NCBI GenBank assembly: GCA_008638375.1
Contig: CM018047.1
Span: forward strand, 55,307,727-55,371,726
Direction of reading: 5' to 3'
DNA from: Nyssa sinensis
Lineage: Eukaryota; Streptophyta; Magnoliopsida; Cornales; Nyssaceae
Length of the DNA: 64,000 nucleotides
Under the pieces are notes generated by a model. It searched no databases. It saw nothing but the letters and a program-made list of their open reading frames with translations, and was not told the origin of the DNA. The position numbers and the translations under genes are program-made. Of the stretch, positions 1 through 13,232 are shown piece after piece. Within the stretch, counting starts at the first letter, position 1. Every line of letters starts with the position of its first letter.

Positions 1-1740
1 ATGCATTATTGGACCATTCCCAAGAAGATTCCCCAGTCTAGTAATGTCTTCCTCCAAGAAATCGCAAAACAATATAAGCCCAATTCAATGAAACGGCCAG
101 GTTCGTGAAAACAAGCACATACCCATAAAGCTCTCTGTTCTCAACTAGAAGCAGCAGAAACAGAGAAAACCGCATTCTCCTGCTCCGTACTACTGCTTAG
201 AAATCCTCCAATTACTTTCCTTCTTCAGTCACAACAGCTTTCCCAAATCTCCATGGCTGGGCAACAACTCTGCTGCTTTGCAATTTGCCCAACACATCCA
301 GGTGATGCATCTATTTATCATGCAACTGAGGTTCCATGTACTCAAGCCATGCCCTCTTCCTCACTCATAACAGAGACTAGCATTCCAGAGCCGCAACTGC
401 TTCCAAATTCTCCTCCGCACCTCTACACAACACATAGAGATATATACATAGTTATATTGATTTCCTGCCCCCAATCCACCTGATATCAGCCACAGAGGAA
501 ATCCTCCACAATACCACTCCGCACCACATAACCAACGACCACCTCCAAACACGGCCGGATCAGCAAATTCGACCTGCTCGATCTCTTCAGTTCTGCACTG
601 CGGTTTCACAACCGTTTTCGTGAAGCATCGATCGTCGGATCTCGAGTTCGTGCATCCAAAATTGCTACCGTCACCGGACTGTAAATCGTCCGATTCTTCC
701 TTCCACACCCCACCCATCCTTCCAACAAATTGAAAACGACTCCAATCTCAAATCACAATCCAACTACACGGCCAGAGTCGACGACTCTTCTTCCGTCGAT
801 CTGCTATACCGCCATAGACCCTGAAATTCTCTTCCGCCCCCAAAGCATCACCCAACTGAGAATCAATACGCTCAACGAGATTCATTCCTTACAGTGGACT
901 ACTACCTGCAAACACTGTCTGCCGTTCCTTTCTTCCCCTGTATTTTTGTCTCTCTCTCTCTCTCTATTAAGAATCTCCCCCAATTTTCCTACGGACAGGG
1001 ACGTATACAGAGCTGCACCGCCTGGAATTTTCCTGCTCTACCGAGCTTTCCCTCAGTTCTACTCCATCTTCCAAAAATCCAAGGCACATGGAAATCAACG
1101 AATCCAAAACCCAACTGTTCCCTCGAGATTCAACTCTTCAATTCAACCATTGTGAGCTGCCATGGAATCGGCTTACCCTTCCAAAAATCTGCAATCAGTC
1201 CACAAAAACTGAACTGTCCACACCCAAGACCGCCGAATCCAATTCCAACCCAAACAGCCATACACAAAACCGCAACACACAGCCCAATCAAAATCCATCG
1301 CCAAGCCGTCACGCCCTCCGTTTCTCTCTCCCGTCCACCGCCGCCTCACCCCTTTTTCCTTTCTCTATTCTTTCTTTCTCTCTTTTCTTCTTTTCTTCTC
1401 TACCCCTGTTCTCACGCGACCTGCGCTGCCCCATGCTTCTTTCTCTCGGTTTCTTCTTTACTTGGTTCAACACCCATACACAAGCATATATGGAAACTTC
1501 TACGTGTTGCTATATCAACATATATTGCACATGCCTTGAACGGTTCCCACCGACTTTATCTTTTTTTTTTTTTTTTTTTTTTCCTACTTTACCATATTAA
1601 CTATTTTAGAAATATTACCATATTAACTATTTTATAAATGTTTTTTTCCACTCGTTCAGGTCCCATTTATTATTCTTATAATTTATTTTATTTTATTTTA
1701 TTTTATTTTATTATTATTTTTTTTTTTTCAAATCTCTACA
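1..1740 (-). mobile_element. Partial long-LTR copy running off the left edge
   Basis: Read on the minus strand this begins at 1740 with TGTAGAGATTTGAA and runs out of the window. The same terminus opens the complete copy at 26824-30111. Both share a pyrimidine/purine-rich block (here about 1320-1440 on the plus strand) and an adjoining 'ttaccatatt' stretch, so they form one subfamily. The flank after the terminal CA is AAAAT, the expected half of a target duplication whose partner lies outside the window. Open frames at 253-483, 730-1155, 894-1637 and 1088-1600 translate into Ser/Pro/Leu-rich low-complexity strings from CT tracts and poly-T, and I do not treat them as genes. Orientation is inferred from the Tekay LTR at 38205, where a polypurine tract fixes direction. 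Confidence 0.75.
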
Positions 1741-3640
1741 AAAATAAAAATAGAGAGTGACTAAAACTATAAACTTTTATTGCTTTGAAATTGTGTCTAG
1801 AGATATATAAGTCGTGATGAATCTAAAACAACTATGATTTAGTAATTGTTTCTCTAAACTATAAAATATGCTTTACAAAATTTCTTCTTAAAGTATCCTA
1901 TTACATGCATAAATTGTTGCTATCACCACCCCTACAATCTCTTTTTAAGATCTAACATCTGTACAAGTCCAGCCCAATAAAGTATAAAAAGGCACATACA
2001 TAAGTTTGGCTATATGTGGGCTTTGATGATTTGTGTTAGGTACAGGGACCTATAGCACTATAAAAGTCCTTTGCCAGTTAATGTATCACATGTTTGTTGG
2101 CTTAGTTCATAACCTCTTAAGACAGTTTTGTTATGGGCTTTCCAAATCTACCATACAGCAGTGAAGAAGCTGTGGACCCAGATGACTTGGTGGTCTTGAT
2201 GGTTTGGATGACTTCATCAAGATTCTCCTCGAATTTACTGACATTTCTCATGTAGATTAAGGGCTTGTTTGTGGGCGCTTCTCATACACTAAGACTAACA
2301 TTTAGTAAAATTAAGAAAAGAAAAATCTATAATTCTTACATAATAATTATAATAAAAGAAATTAATTGCTCTGTCTAACACAGACTCGAACCTGATACAG
2401 CAAGGAGACAACAACTTTGAAAATGTTAAAAGAACAAGAAAATAACCTTAAATTGTATTACTAGATATTATTAACATTTATATATATTTATAAAAAACGT
2501 TTCCTCTAACCATATGAGATTTAACTAATGTGTGGGTGTGATAATGATACTTGAGCCCCCGACTGATAGACAAATTGGAACTTAAAAAATAATTAGAAAT
2601 CCACTTGAACTAAGACTATTAATGAGCAAGGTTTCAGAAGCAAATTTGCAATAGTTACATAATAATAAAAAGTTAATTTTAGTGTGTCAACAAAGACTCG
2701 AAACTGAAACAGTAGGGAGTGAACAACTTTTAAAATCTTTAAGGAGCCAAGATACAACATTAAATCTATTACAAAAGTTATTACAACTAAATATATTTAT
2801 AAAGACAATTCCGCTAACCATGTGTGATTTAACATTTACTAACTCATGTGTCTATTAAGTGGGCTCAGAAGTGTGGTCTCATTGGATTAATTTCTGTAGA
2901 TGAGATGATATGACTTGATTATCCTACCAAAAGAGGCACAAACAGAGGAAAATCTAAAATTAAGACCAAAAGAGGCCGTTTTGGGAAAAATGAAGGACCC
3001 AAACTGCCATTGGCTAGATCTCGAAAAAATACCCAAATTCAGGAAAAAAAAGCCTAAAACGGACAACCGAGCACAAAGTTATGGTCATTTAAAGTTTTCT
3101 GCAAAAAAATATTTTGTTTTTCGAAATTAGGCCACCGAATTGCTGTGTTATGGATTCCACTCACGAATAAAAAAAAGAAGTGGAGTGGAGTGGAGTGTTC
3201 ATAAAGGCCAAATAGTTTCTGTGAAAGTATATATATATATACTGACTGCAAATGAAAGCACGAAGAGAGAGAGAGACGTTCTATTCTATTCTATTTGATG
3301 AACTTAATTAAGAGAGCAACTTCTTTATATTGAGTTATGATAAAAAAAAAATGAGGGAATAGATAGTCTAGACTATTATTTTCTGAATGTATATATAGTT
3401 ATACATACATACATACATTTTATTATGTTTCTTCACCAACTTGTTATATCTTAGTTTTTTTTTCCTCTCTCCACATAACTATGAATTTTTTATACTGTAG
3501 TCTTCCATATAAATAAATATGTTTTTCCTTTGCCAGCAATCGGATTGTGGTGGAAACATCACATGTTTATTTTTCTGTAGCTAACATCTTATCACATGTA
3601 GATTATAAGCTGATTTATGGTCAATGGCCAGTGTAACATC
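1741..3640. other. AT-rich intergenic stretch, no gene recognised
   Basis: No conserved coding signal is visible on either strand. The short frames at 2915-3130 (+) and 3054-3251 (-) are Lys/Asn-rich or low complexity and match nothing I know. The stretch holds a diverged direct duplication (listed separately), a GA/GTGGA simple repeat near 3176-3200 and an (AT)n run at 3230-3241. Confidence 0.6.
2335..2833. repeat. Diverged direct duplication, two copies of about 180-190 bp
   Basis: Copy one is about 2335-2525 and copy two about 2655-2833. Both run in the same order: 'tacataataa', a motif like 'agactcgaaac', 'acaacttt.aaaatnttaa', 'aaattntattac', 'atatatttataaa', then 'ctaaccatgtgngatttaac'. 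They are separated by about 130 bp. Similarity is clear but well below identity, so this is an old duplication or two old copies of one small element. No terminal inverted repeats or target duplications stand out. Confidence 0.55.
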
Positions 3641-4429
3641 TTACTATTTATGCATGCAAAAAAAGAAACAAATTCACATTTTATGTTCATATATATATAT
3701 ATATATTTAATAAGTGTTCTAATATATATCATTTGATCTTTATTTCAGATTGATCGGGATTATTGCGCCGCCGTCTTTATGTTTTGCATTGGGACTTATT
3801 ATTTTTATTTTTTATTTTTCTTTTCATGGATATCTGTAGTTACATTTTTTGAGACAATTTTTTATTTTTGTATTGTTAAATTGTACTTTTACAAATGTAA
3901 GTAATTAGTAATATATATATATGAATGTATTTTTCTTGTTTAATATATTCATTTTAGAATATTTGGATTTATTGTATATCAAGATAATTGATACAGGTTT
4001 AAACAGAAATAAAATAAAAAATAAAACAAATAATTTAGGTTAAAAAAAAAATACACTATTAGCGACGCCCTAAGTGCTCGCTAAAAGTTCAAGCAGTACC
4101 CCATTTGCGACACACAATAGGCGTCGCTAATGATGACCTTTAGATACGCCCATTGTGTGTCACAAATGGTGCTTTTAGCGACGCCCATTGTGCGTCGCAA
4201 ATGGTGCCATTTAGCGACGCCCATTGTGTCCATGTAAAGTATTAGCGACGCCCATGCCCAATTTTTAGCGACACTCTTTGAACGTCGCTAATAGTTACCT
4301 TTAGCAACGCATACAAGTCTGTGCGTCACTAATAGTATAAGCGACGCCACTATTAACGACACCTTTAGCGACACATATTACTACTATTAGCGACACACCC
4401 GTGCGTCGCTAATAGTGTCTTTTCTTGTA

Positions 4430-4432
<3 letters not shown>
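3640..4432 (+). mobile_element. CACTA transposon 3' end with subterminal repeats
   Basis: The segment ends at 4432 in TTCTTGTAGTG, the reverse complement of the CACTACAAGAA terminus typical of plant CACTA (En/Spm) elements. From about 4061 it holds many copies of a 'TTAGCGACGCCCATTGTG'-like motif in both orientations, the subterminal repeats that bind transposase in this superfamily. The preceding 400 bp (3650-4060) are closely related to 25320-25578 plus 30836-30985, the 3' part of the larger CACTA-like element listed below. No 5' terminus and no transposase are visible upstream, so this is a truncated 3' end. Confidence 0.8.
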
Positions 4433-4464
<32 letters not shown>

Positions 4465-4470
4465 TATACA
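4433..4470. repeat. (AT)n microsatellite
   Basis: A dinucleotide AT run begins immediately after the CACTA terminus, which may reflect insertion into an AT-rich target. Confidence 0.8.
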
Positions 4471-5430
4471 TATGATATATATATATTTAAGGGACAGATA
4501 TTAGATTAGTAAAAGAGAGGAAATATAGAGCTAATAAGAGTAAGACTCTTCAAATATGTGAGAATTCATAAAGTGACACCTAGCCCACATATAGATACAT
4601 GTTTGTATCTATTATGCCTTGCAAAATAAATTGTAGAGACAATAAATAAGCTTTCTAGAATGTGCTGGACAGAATAATAAGAGCAAGGAAGAAAGTAGAG
4701 AAAACAAGAGAACAAGAAGGAGAATGAAAGAAGCTTGAGGACTAACCTAGAGGTTGAATTCTTGAACAATCAAAGCATGAATTTTGGTTCTAATATCTTA
4801 TTCTTTCATTTAATCAGAAAATAAACATTTAAAAATGACTAAGAATTCAAATTCAATTAAGAATTGAATGAAGTTCTAAACTAGTCTTGAAGTCCTAACA
4901 AGTTTTGCATGGAATAGTAATTATATGGGTACAAGAGCAATATATATGATGTAGAATGATGCATCATGATTAATGAGTGTTGATTAAACTAATTGGCTAA
5001 TGATTAATGGTGTTAAGACAACCCTAGCACTACTTATGTTATAATTAGCATGATTAGATTATTAAAGGAACTCTTAATGAGAGAAATAGTAAGGAAAAAT
5101 GCTGCTAAAAATTAAAGGAAAACACTTTAATTAAAGTTAAATGATTTGTCTAAATGATGATTCAAGATGCTAGATATAAGTGTTGAAACTACCAACACTT
5201 GGAAGTTAAAAATAAAGCTTATAAGCAGAATAAATGGGGATGGCGTAGCTGCTGTCCCAATTGTTTAAAAACCTTATTTTTGATGTAGATGAATTCTAAC
5301 AAGAGTCAAAGGACGCTCCAATGGAATTAGAATGTAAGGGATTTTATCATAATCCTAGATTGTGTTGTTTGAACTACAATGGGACAAGCGTAACTAAATA
5401 ATGTTACATTGCATTCAAATATGGTTTTAA
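4471..5430. other. AT-rich stretch, nothing recognised
   Basis: No coding or element signature is visible. The reverse frame at 4566-4769 is low complexity. This could be the inner part of the old LTR that ends at 6960, but I cannot show it. Confidence 0.5.
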
Positions 5431-6234
5431 TATGAAATATATGTATGTAGGGTTCCTTAGGAGAGAAAGAGAATCAAAGATTTCTTTAAGAGTGATATAC
5501 CACAAATTGATAGACCAGTCTCCATATGACACGTGTAACTACAGAGCAGCTAAAGCTCAGCTATTCAGAGCAAGTTTAAACACTAAGCCTCCAGAGCTAC
5601 AAGATCGGAAGCCCATGCGACCCTCAGACTCACCTTCAGCTCAGAAGTCATACGTAAGAGGGTTCCAAGCTCATTGTCGCCTTAAACATCCTACCGAGCT
5701 AAGGATAAGGAAGCAATATTCAAAAAGGAAACTGCTATTCATGGAGCGCAATGTTCAACTTGGTAACTGCCATTCTCCGATGATCAAATCTCTACTTTCA
5801 CAACTCTAAATCCTAATCAATTTAGAAAATTCATAACCTATAAATAAAACCCTAAGGTACGCTATTAGATTCGTGCTCATTCAATTACTTTCAATTACAA
5901 TCTTTCAATTCAATTTATTGACTTTATCATCGGAGCACCTACCACCGGAGCCAACTTGGTGGCCCTTTGATCTCTTTCTTTGAGTGTTTGGCAGGCGTAG
6001 GAGAGTGGAGCCCATTGATCGAAAAAGTGCAGCATCAAAGAGCACAAGGTGAGTAATCTGGTTCCTTGAAAATGGTGAATTGAATGCGATATTGTTAAAA
6101 ATGTTATTCTGTATTTTAACAAGTAAAGTATTATGCTATATTCTCTATTGATGAAATTGAAGTACATTTTATAAGTATGTTTGATAAATAGATTTGCAAA
6201 TCCATGAATAATCACATGATTTAGAATGTGTTTC
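5431..6234 (+). mobile_element. LTR-leader-like remnant
   Basis: The block contains a TATA-like 'cctataaataaaacc' at about 5838. About 75 bp later comes a 'ttgactttatcatcggagc' segment and then Pro/Gly-codon-rich sequence ending near 'ggcaggcg'. I recognise this order as the R-U5 style region of several plant LTR retrotransposons, but I cannot assign a family or find termini. The 125-codon frame at 5432-5809 has no recognised domain. This is inference from composition and order only. Confidence 0.35.
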
Positions 6235-6960
6235 TGTAGGTGCCATTATACGGGCCCTTTTTATTATGTCCTTACCGGGGACCAAAAGTCGGTAAGCCCG
6301 TAAGTAGGCCAAAGATCTCTATAGTGTACTATAAGTGATTGTCATTATATATGATATTCCGTTCAGAATCTGAATCGACACAGATTCTTCCGTTTTGACT
6401 GTTGTAATAGGCATGCTAAATGGTATTTGATATCTGTTATTAGCTTTATTGAGCTACTTATTGCTATTCAAATATTTAAATAACAATTCCATTTTTGAAA
6501 ATGCATTTGAATTGTTTCAGTAATGCTTGATATCCATGGTTTTTCATTAAGCTTTGTTAGCTCACCCCATTTCCCAACCAATCTTTTAGGTAATGAAGCT
6601 TAAGACGGGGAGGGAACTTAAGGAGGAAGAGTTTGTAAAATTGTATAGCAAGACTTGCAAATATCTTTTTTGAGCCTATGTAGGCTTCTATATATATACA
6701 ATGGCTATTTTGTGTGTTGGCTAGTTGTAGATATAAATAACTTGCAATAAATTTTTCAAGTGTGAGTTTGATATTAAACTTATAATTGCTCTGATCGAAT
6801 GTAGTTGGTATAAATTTGATGTGAACATGACAGGTTAAAAATGTTACGCTTCCGCTATATTAATAAACTATCCATTATACAGTCCATTAGATTTTGTATG
6901 AGGCCTTGGTGGCCAGTCATGAACCATAACTCTATCCTACGTAGGGTGTGGGTTATGACA
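6235..6960 (+). mobile_element. 3' end of an old Tekay-like LTR
   Basis: The last 60 bp (about 6900-6960) read 'ggccttggtggccagtcatgaacc...' and finish in 'gggttatgaca'. The same order (GGCC.., GATCATGAAC, then TATGACA or GTGACA) closes both LTRs of the miniature element at 22498-23603 and, reversed, opens the LTR at 31432. This supports a plus-oriented LTR ending at 6960. The 5' boundary and target duplication were not found; the 3' flank is CCTAT. Confidence 0.5.
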
Positions 6961-7531
6961 CCTATAAAAGAGAGATTCTACAATGATGATTGATTTGGTG
7001 AATGCTCATTGATGATGCAATAGTGTGGTAATGGTCGGCGATTAGGATGGTTTGACGATGAGTTCAAGGAAGACATTGGCAAAAGGTGATGGTTATTGAT
7101 ATATTTAATGTTAGGGTTATATTAAGAAAGGGGGATTGTTGTCATTTAGAAAAAAATAAAACTGACATGTCACCAAATTGGACCTTTGCCGAAAAACCAA
7201 AAACCCACTTGTCCTTATGAACAAAAAAAGGAATGCGCCTGGAATTTGGCCCAAATTTGATCTTTTTAAGGGACCTATCACTAATAAACCCAAAAAATTA
7301 TGGATAATTACATTGACCTTCTCGACTTACATAACCTGCACGACTTACTTAAGGATTGTAGAACCTCTGTTATGTTCTCTCAAATCATACTGACCTTCTC
7401 TCTATTATCCGAATATTTCCCAAACTCACTTTCTGTAAAATTCCATTATTGATAATGTTATAGTTTCAACTAAATTTTTTATAGGATTAAATACCCTTGT
7501 ATATAACAAGGATCTCTCTTATTTTTCTAAT
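6961..7531. other. Intergenic, nothing recognised
   Basis: No recognisable coding or element signal. The 71-codon frame at 7178-7393 has no known motif. Confidence 0.5.
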
Positions 7532-8107
7532 ATTATTGTCACGCCCCGAATTCCCGACGAAAACCCGAGGCGCAACTGACGAGACAGAAAATAAAATAAA
7601 TAAAAGGACAAAGGTAAATAAATCTACTAAACAAGCATCCATTCCCATCAATACATACAATAACATAAATACATCTCACAACTGCATTGTTCATAGGTCA
7701 TTCGGGCTTAAGCCCTTACATTACAAAATACCAGTCCCATGGACCAAAATATACGCCACGTGCTTCACCCTATCAGGGTATCACAGAATCTCAAGTGGCT
7801 GGAGGGTCCTCATCTGAAAAATGTTGCCTACGAATGGGTCAGCTCAACTGCTGGTATGATGAAGTGCTAATGCAAGAAATAAAGCTAAGGTGTGGCATGT
7901 GCAAAGTGTATATTTATATCTAAATGACATTCAAAGCATCGCAGTAATATATGAATGGTATGCGTGACACACCCATGCACAACTCTATGCCACACCCATG
8001 TCTCGTTTACGGGTACTCCTCGATGGCACGGAGTACCAATGCAATGGCCAATTTTGGGTTTTTCACCATAGGATCTACACCCTCATAATGTAAAGTACCA
8101 CGTGCTT

Positions 8108-11100
8108 TGTCACGCCCCGAATTCCCGACCGAACCCGGGGACGCGACTGACGAGACAGAAAATAAAACAAATAAAAGGATAAGGTAAATAAATCCGATAA
8201 ACATGCATTCATTCCCATCAATACCTAAGATAACATAAAATACATCGTTCATAGGTCATTCGGGCTTAAGCCCTTACATTACAAAACATAGTCCCACGGA
8301 CCAAAAAGATAACAAGTGCTTCACTCTATCAGAGTATCATAGAGTCTCAAGTAGTTAGTGTGTCCTCATCTGAAAAATGTTGCCCACGAATGGGTCAGCT
8401 CAACTGCTGGTATGATGAGATGCTAATGCAAGAAATAAAACTAAGGCGTGGCATATGCAAAGTGTACATATATATATCTAAATGACATTCAAAGCATCGC
8501 AGTAATATATATATATATATATATATATGAATGGTATGCGTGACGCACCCATGCACAACTCTATGCCACACCCATGTCTCATTTACGGGTACTCCCCGAT
8601 GGGAACAGAGTACCAATACAATGGCCAATTTTGAGTTTTTCACCACAGGATCTACACCCTCATAATGCAAAGCACCATGTGCTTACCCACGCCATGTTCT
8701 CAAAGAATTTATCATATGCCAATATGCCAATGCAATCTCAATGAAATATGGTTTCCATAATATAGCATGCTCGAGACAATAATACATAAATCATCAGTTG
8801 ATTCCACATGTAAGCATATCACATATAATCAACATATACACATCATGATTCACGTTCATCATTCATTAAACATTCATAAAGTACAAGTAACATGTAAGCA
8901 TGTGAACAACCAATTTTAAATTATCAGGTAAACACATTCCACATAAGCACATAAGTCATGCCAGTCATTCACAGAACATTCCTAACTTAACTTCATTTCT
9001 AACATTAGCAAAACACCATACCTGATGGGTTGGTCTCAACCCTAGAAGAACGTGCACGATATGTAACTGAACTAGTCGATGAAAATACAAGAGGTCAGAT
9101 CTCCCTCTCCTGTCCTGTCAGTGTTCCTAAAAGCATGAATCACAACTCAGTCTATTGTCATTTGAATTTATGCTATTCATCAAATTTTATGTCTTTTAAT
9201 TCATAGGTTTCTATTATGCTAAATTAAACTCTGCCATTGAATCTAGGACGTCGAAGAAAATAAGTTTAGGTCCTCGCAGAACTCAATTCGGACATCTGGG
9301 CTCAAAAGGGCAAAATAGTCATTTTGCACTTTACACGTGTCCTTACATTTTGTGACCTCTTTTCACAAATCGGACTCCACGGTTGAGTCCGGAATGTTTG
9401 AGATAATAAAGTTTCACTATTTGTTTACCTAATTCGGAGTTCGTTTGACTGTGTTCCAATCCAGGGGCATTTTGGTAATTTTAAAGGTTACTACGGGTCT
9501 TTTATTTTTTTGGGACCCCGTCTCGTAAAACGAACCTCACCATTGGTCTCAGAATGGTCGAGATAGTCAAAATACACTAATGACTTGTCCCATTTGGACT
9601 CCGGATTAATTTAGAATATTTAATTAATTAAATTAATTTAATTTAATTAAATTAATTTAATATTTTATTAATATTTTATTTAGGAGGGGTCAAATCACAA
9701 TTATTAACAGTTGGGGGGGTCAATTTGTAAATTCTGAAAGTTTTGGGTCAATTTGTAATTTCTGACTTTTCCTATTCTCAATAGGGATAACCAAACAGTG
9801 AACAAGGTTAAAACTGGGATAGGATATCCCTATTCCCAATTCAATTTTAATTTCAATTTCTTACCCCTGTTGCCAAACACTCCCAATTCAATTTAAAAAC
9901 ATTTCAAACTTAACAAAACTGTGCCGTTTCATTTACCCGTTTCTAATTCGGTTGGGTCCTGACCTGGATCCAACCCGTGACCCGATATCTGAACCCTAAC
10001 CCAAACAGTTGTCTTCCCCGTTTTTTCGGTGAACAAACAGTAGGGTTCTGTCACCATCTCCGGTGACGGCAACCTTTCTCGATCATTTTTTCTCTACCAT
10101 TTTCAATGCCATTTCCTTCCTCTCTTCCCAAGGACTCCAAATCTACCCTCCATTTCCATTAAAACTCTCTCAATCATCTCGAATATGGGGTTTAATAGCT
10201 CCAGTCGGTTTTCCGGTAAGCTGAATTTTCTTAATTTCATGCTCGGTTCTCGACTGTTTTAACTCATTTCTTTTTCTATTTTCTTCCCGCACTTCTTAGG
10301 ATTATTTCTAGGTCACTTAAACATGGTTCTATGCATAAAATGTCAATAACCCGAAATTATTCTTACACCTGCAACTAGGGTTTACTCACTGATTTCTCAA
10401 CCATTTTAGCTAATTCTTTTTGCAATATTTTTCATTTTTCATGCTCTTTAAAACCCTACACTTAAAATCAAATGAAAGCTCTTAAATCTTAAAAACAGAA
10501 TGAGACCCACTTACCTTAAATTCCTGATTTTTCTTGGTTGCAGGTCTCCTTTTTTCTCTTTCGTTCCACTTCTGCTTCTCCCTTTTTCAGAACTCTCTCT
10601 CTCCCTTGCTTTCAGTTTTTCTTTCCTTTCTTTCCTCCCCAATCGAGACCAACACCCATATACAATTTCACTAACTCTCACCCGTCTCTCTCTCACATCA
10701 GCCCCTTTTCTTGACTTATTTCCCCCTCTGTTCAACCACTTTGTTTCTCCCCAAATGCAGCTTTGCATTCAATGCAAAGCTGCCCTACACAAGTCTATAC
10801 ATGTATACACCACTCATTACACACACACACACACACACACACACTAGACACACACACACAGCCGACACCTCACCAGATCTGTTACACACACACACACACT
10901 ACACTGTTATATATATATATATATACACTCATACATACTCAAATACACATGCACATACATTATTCTATACACATATACATGCATATAATTACCTCACACA
11001 CATACATACATGCTACTCATACATACACCATGCATATTAATAATATACATATTACTTTTTAGTAATAATAATAATAACAATAATAATAAAAACAAGTAAT

Positions 11101-11136
11101 AATAAAATAAAATTTTTTTTTTCCCATGTCATTACA
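8108..11136 (-). mobile_element. Long solo LTR B, inserted into LTR A
   Basis: This is a second complete copy of the same LTR family (about 3.03 kb), from TGTCACGCCCC at 8108 to GTCATTACA at 11136. The host LTR A is interrupted at TGCTT, which is duplicated on both sides (8103-8107 and 11137-11141). LTR A continues directly with 'acccacgccatg', exactly as LTR B itself reads at about 8685. The copy contains the hairpin at 10757-10783 and the donor/acceptor-like pair at 10514 and 10369 (minus strand). Without the TGCTT duplication this would look like a tandem duplication; with it, nesting is the better explanation. Confidence 0.88.
10757..10783. repeat. 13-bp-arm palindrome in LTR B
   Basis: GCAGCTTTGCATT and AATGCAAAGCTGC are perfect reverse complements separated by one base. 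Identical arms recur in three other LTR copies of the window at the same relative position, about 30 bp from a TA/TATA-like repeat. See findings. Confidence 0.9.
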
Positions 11137-13205
11137 TGCTTACCCACGCCATGTTCTCAAAGAATTCATCATATGCCAATATGCCAATGCAATCTCAATG
11201 AAACATGGTTTCCACAATATAGCATGCTCGAGACAATAATACATAAATCATCAGCTGATTCCACATGCAAGCATATCTCATATAATCAACTTAAACACAT
11301 GTCATGATTCACTAAATTTTCATAAAGTACAAGTAACATGTAAGCATGTGAACAAACAACTCTAAATCATCAAGTAAGCACATTCCACATAAACACATAA
11401 GTCATTCCAGTCATTCACAGAACATTCCTAACTTAACTTCATTTCTAACATTAGCAAAACACCATACCTGTCGGGTTAGTCTCAACCCTAGAGGAACGTG
11501 TACGATATGCAACTGAACTGGTCAAGAAAAATGTAGGAGATCAGATCGCCCTCTCCTGTCCTGTCAGTGTCCCTAAAAGCATAAATTACAACTCAGTCTA
11601 TTGACATTTGAATTTATTCTATTCATCAAATTTTATGTCTTTAATTCATAGGTTTCTATTCTGCTAAATTAAACTCTGTCATTGAGTCTAGGACGTCGAA
11701 GAAGATAAGTTTAGGTTCTCGTAAAACTCAATTCGGACATCTGGGTGCAAAAGGCAAAACAGTCATTTTATACTTTTCACGGTTCCTTATATTTCATGAC
11801 CTCTTTTCACAAATCGGACTCCACGGTTGAGTCCGGAATGCTCGAGATAATAAAGTTTCACTATTTGTTTACTGAATTCGGAGTTTGTTTGACTGTACTT
11901 CAATTCAGGGGCATTTTGGTAATTTTAAAGGTTACTACGAGTCTTTTATTTTTTGGGACCCCGTCTCGTAAAACGGACCTCACCATTGGTCTCAGAATGG
12001 TCGAGATAGTCAAAATACACTAATGACTTGTCTCATTGGGACTCCGGATTATTTTAGAATATTAAATTAATTAAATTAATTAAATTAAATAATTAATTTA
12101 ATTAATATTTTATTAATAATTTAAATCAGGTGGGTCAAAGTGTGATAACCAACAGTTGGGGGGTCAGTTTGTAATTTTTGAAAGTCCTGGGTCAAAGTTT
12201 AATTTCTAAAAGGTTCAAGGTCAAATTTGTAATTAGTCAAATTTACTATTCCCAATTCGGTTACCCAAACAGGGTTTAGTCCAGAACAGGGATATTATCC
12301 CTGTTCCTGTTTCAATTTAATTTTTCAATTTATTACACCCGCAGCCAAACAACCCCTTTCCCCTTTTAATTTAAAACAAGGGAGCGACACGTGGCAGGGG
12401 CGGTTTAGCCCCGCCCGAACCGGACCCGAAACCCGAAACCCGAAACCCGACCCGCACAGTGCCTTTCTTCCCCGACTTTCTGGTGAGCCTCCGGTAGGGT
12501 TCCGGCGGCGACGAGAATTTTCCGGCGAGTTTTCAAGGTTTTAAAAATGTAGTTCTCTAGGGTTTTTCGCGTAGGTTCCATTCCCACCCTTCGTTTTTGG
12601 TTTGGACCAATAGATCATCACGAAATAGGGCTCAAAGGCCCATGGCCGAATCTCCGGCCAACTGTAAATTTCTGATTTCACGCTTATTTCCCTACTGTTT
12701 TTCATTCTTTCTTTTTCTATTCTCTTTCTGCACTTCGTAGGATTATTTTAGGACCATTTAAACATGATTTCATACATAAAATATCAGTAAGGATTCGAAC
12801 ACCCTGAACTGTAACTCGATTTTTCTCTTTAATTCCTCAACCATTTTAACTAATTCTTTTTGCAACATTTTCCATTTTTCATGTTCTTTAAAACCCTACA
12901 CTTAAAATCAAATGAAAACTCTTAAATCTTAAAAACAGTATGAGACTCACTTACCTTAAATTCTTGATTTTTCTTGGTTGCAGGTCTCCTCTTTTCTCTT
13001 CTGTTCCACTTCAATCCACTCTCAGTTTCTCCTTTCTTCCATTCTTTCATTCTGTTTTCTTTTCTAACTCAACACACACGTCCGTATGTATGCACAAAAC
13101 ACAACCGACCCTTTTATCTCTCCTCTCTTTCTCTCTCTATTCCTCTCCACTTGCAGCCTTCGTTGACCTTTCTCCCTTTGTTCAGCCCCTTGCTTCTCCC
13201 CAAAT

Positions 13206-13232
13206 GCAGCTTTGCATTTAATGCAAAGCTGC
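13206..13232. repeat. 13-bp-arm palindrome in LTR A
   Basis: Same palindrome as in LTR B, with T instead of C as the central base. Confidence 0.9.

Noticed and set aside
253..1637. Overlapping long plus-strand frames at the left edge
   Set aside because: They are Ser/Pro/Leu-rich readings of CT-rich and poly-T LTR sequence, in several overlapping frames, without any domain. The region is an LTR by its terminus and by its match to 26824-30111.
2915..3251. Two opposing short frames as small genes
   Set aside because: Low-complexity composition, no motif, no conserved start context.
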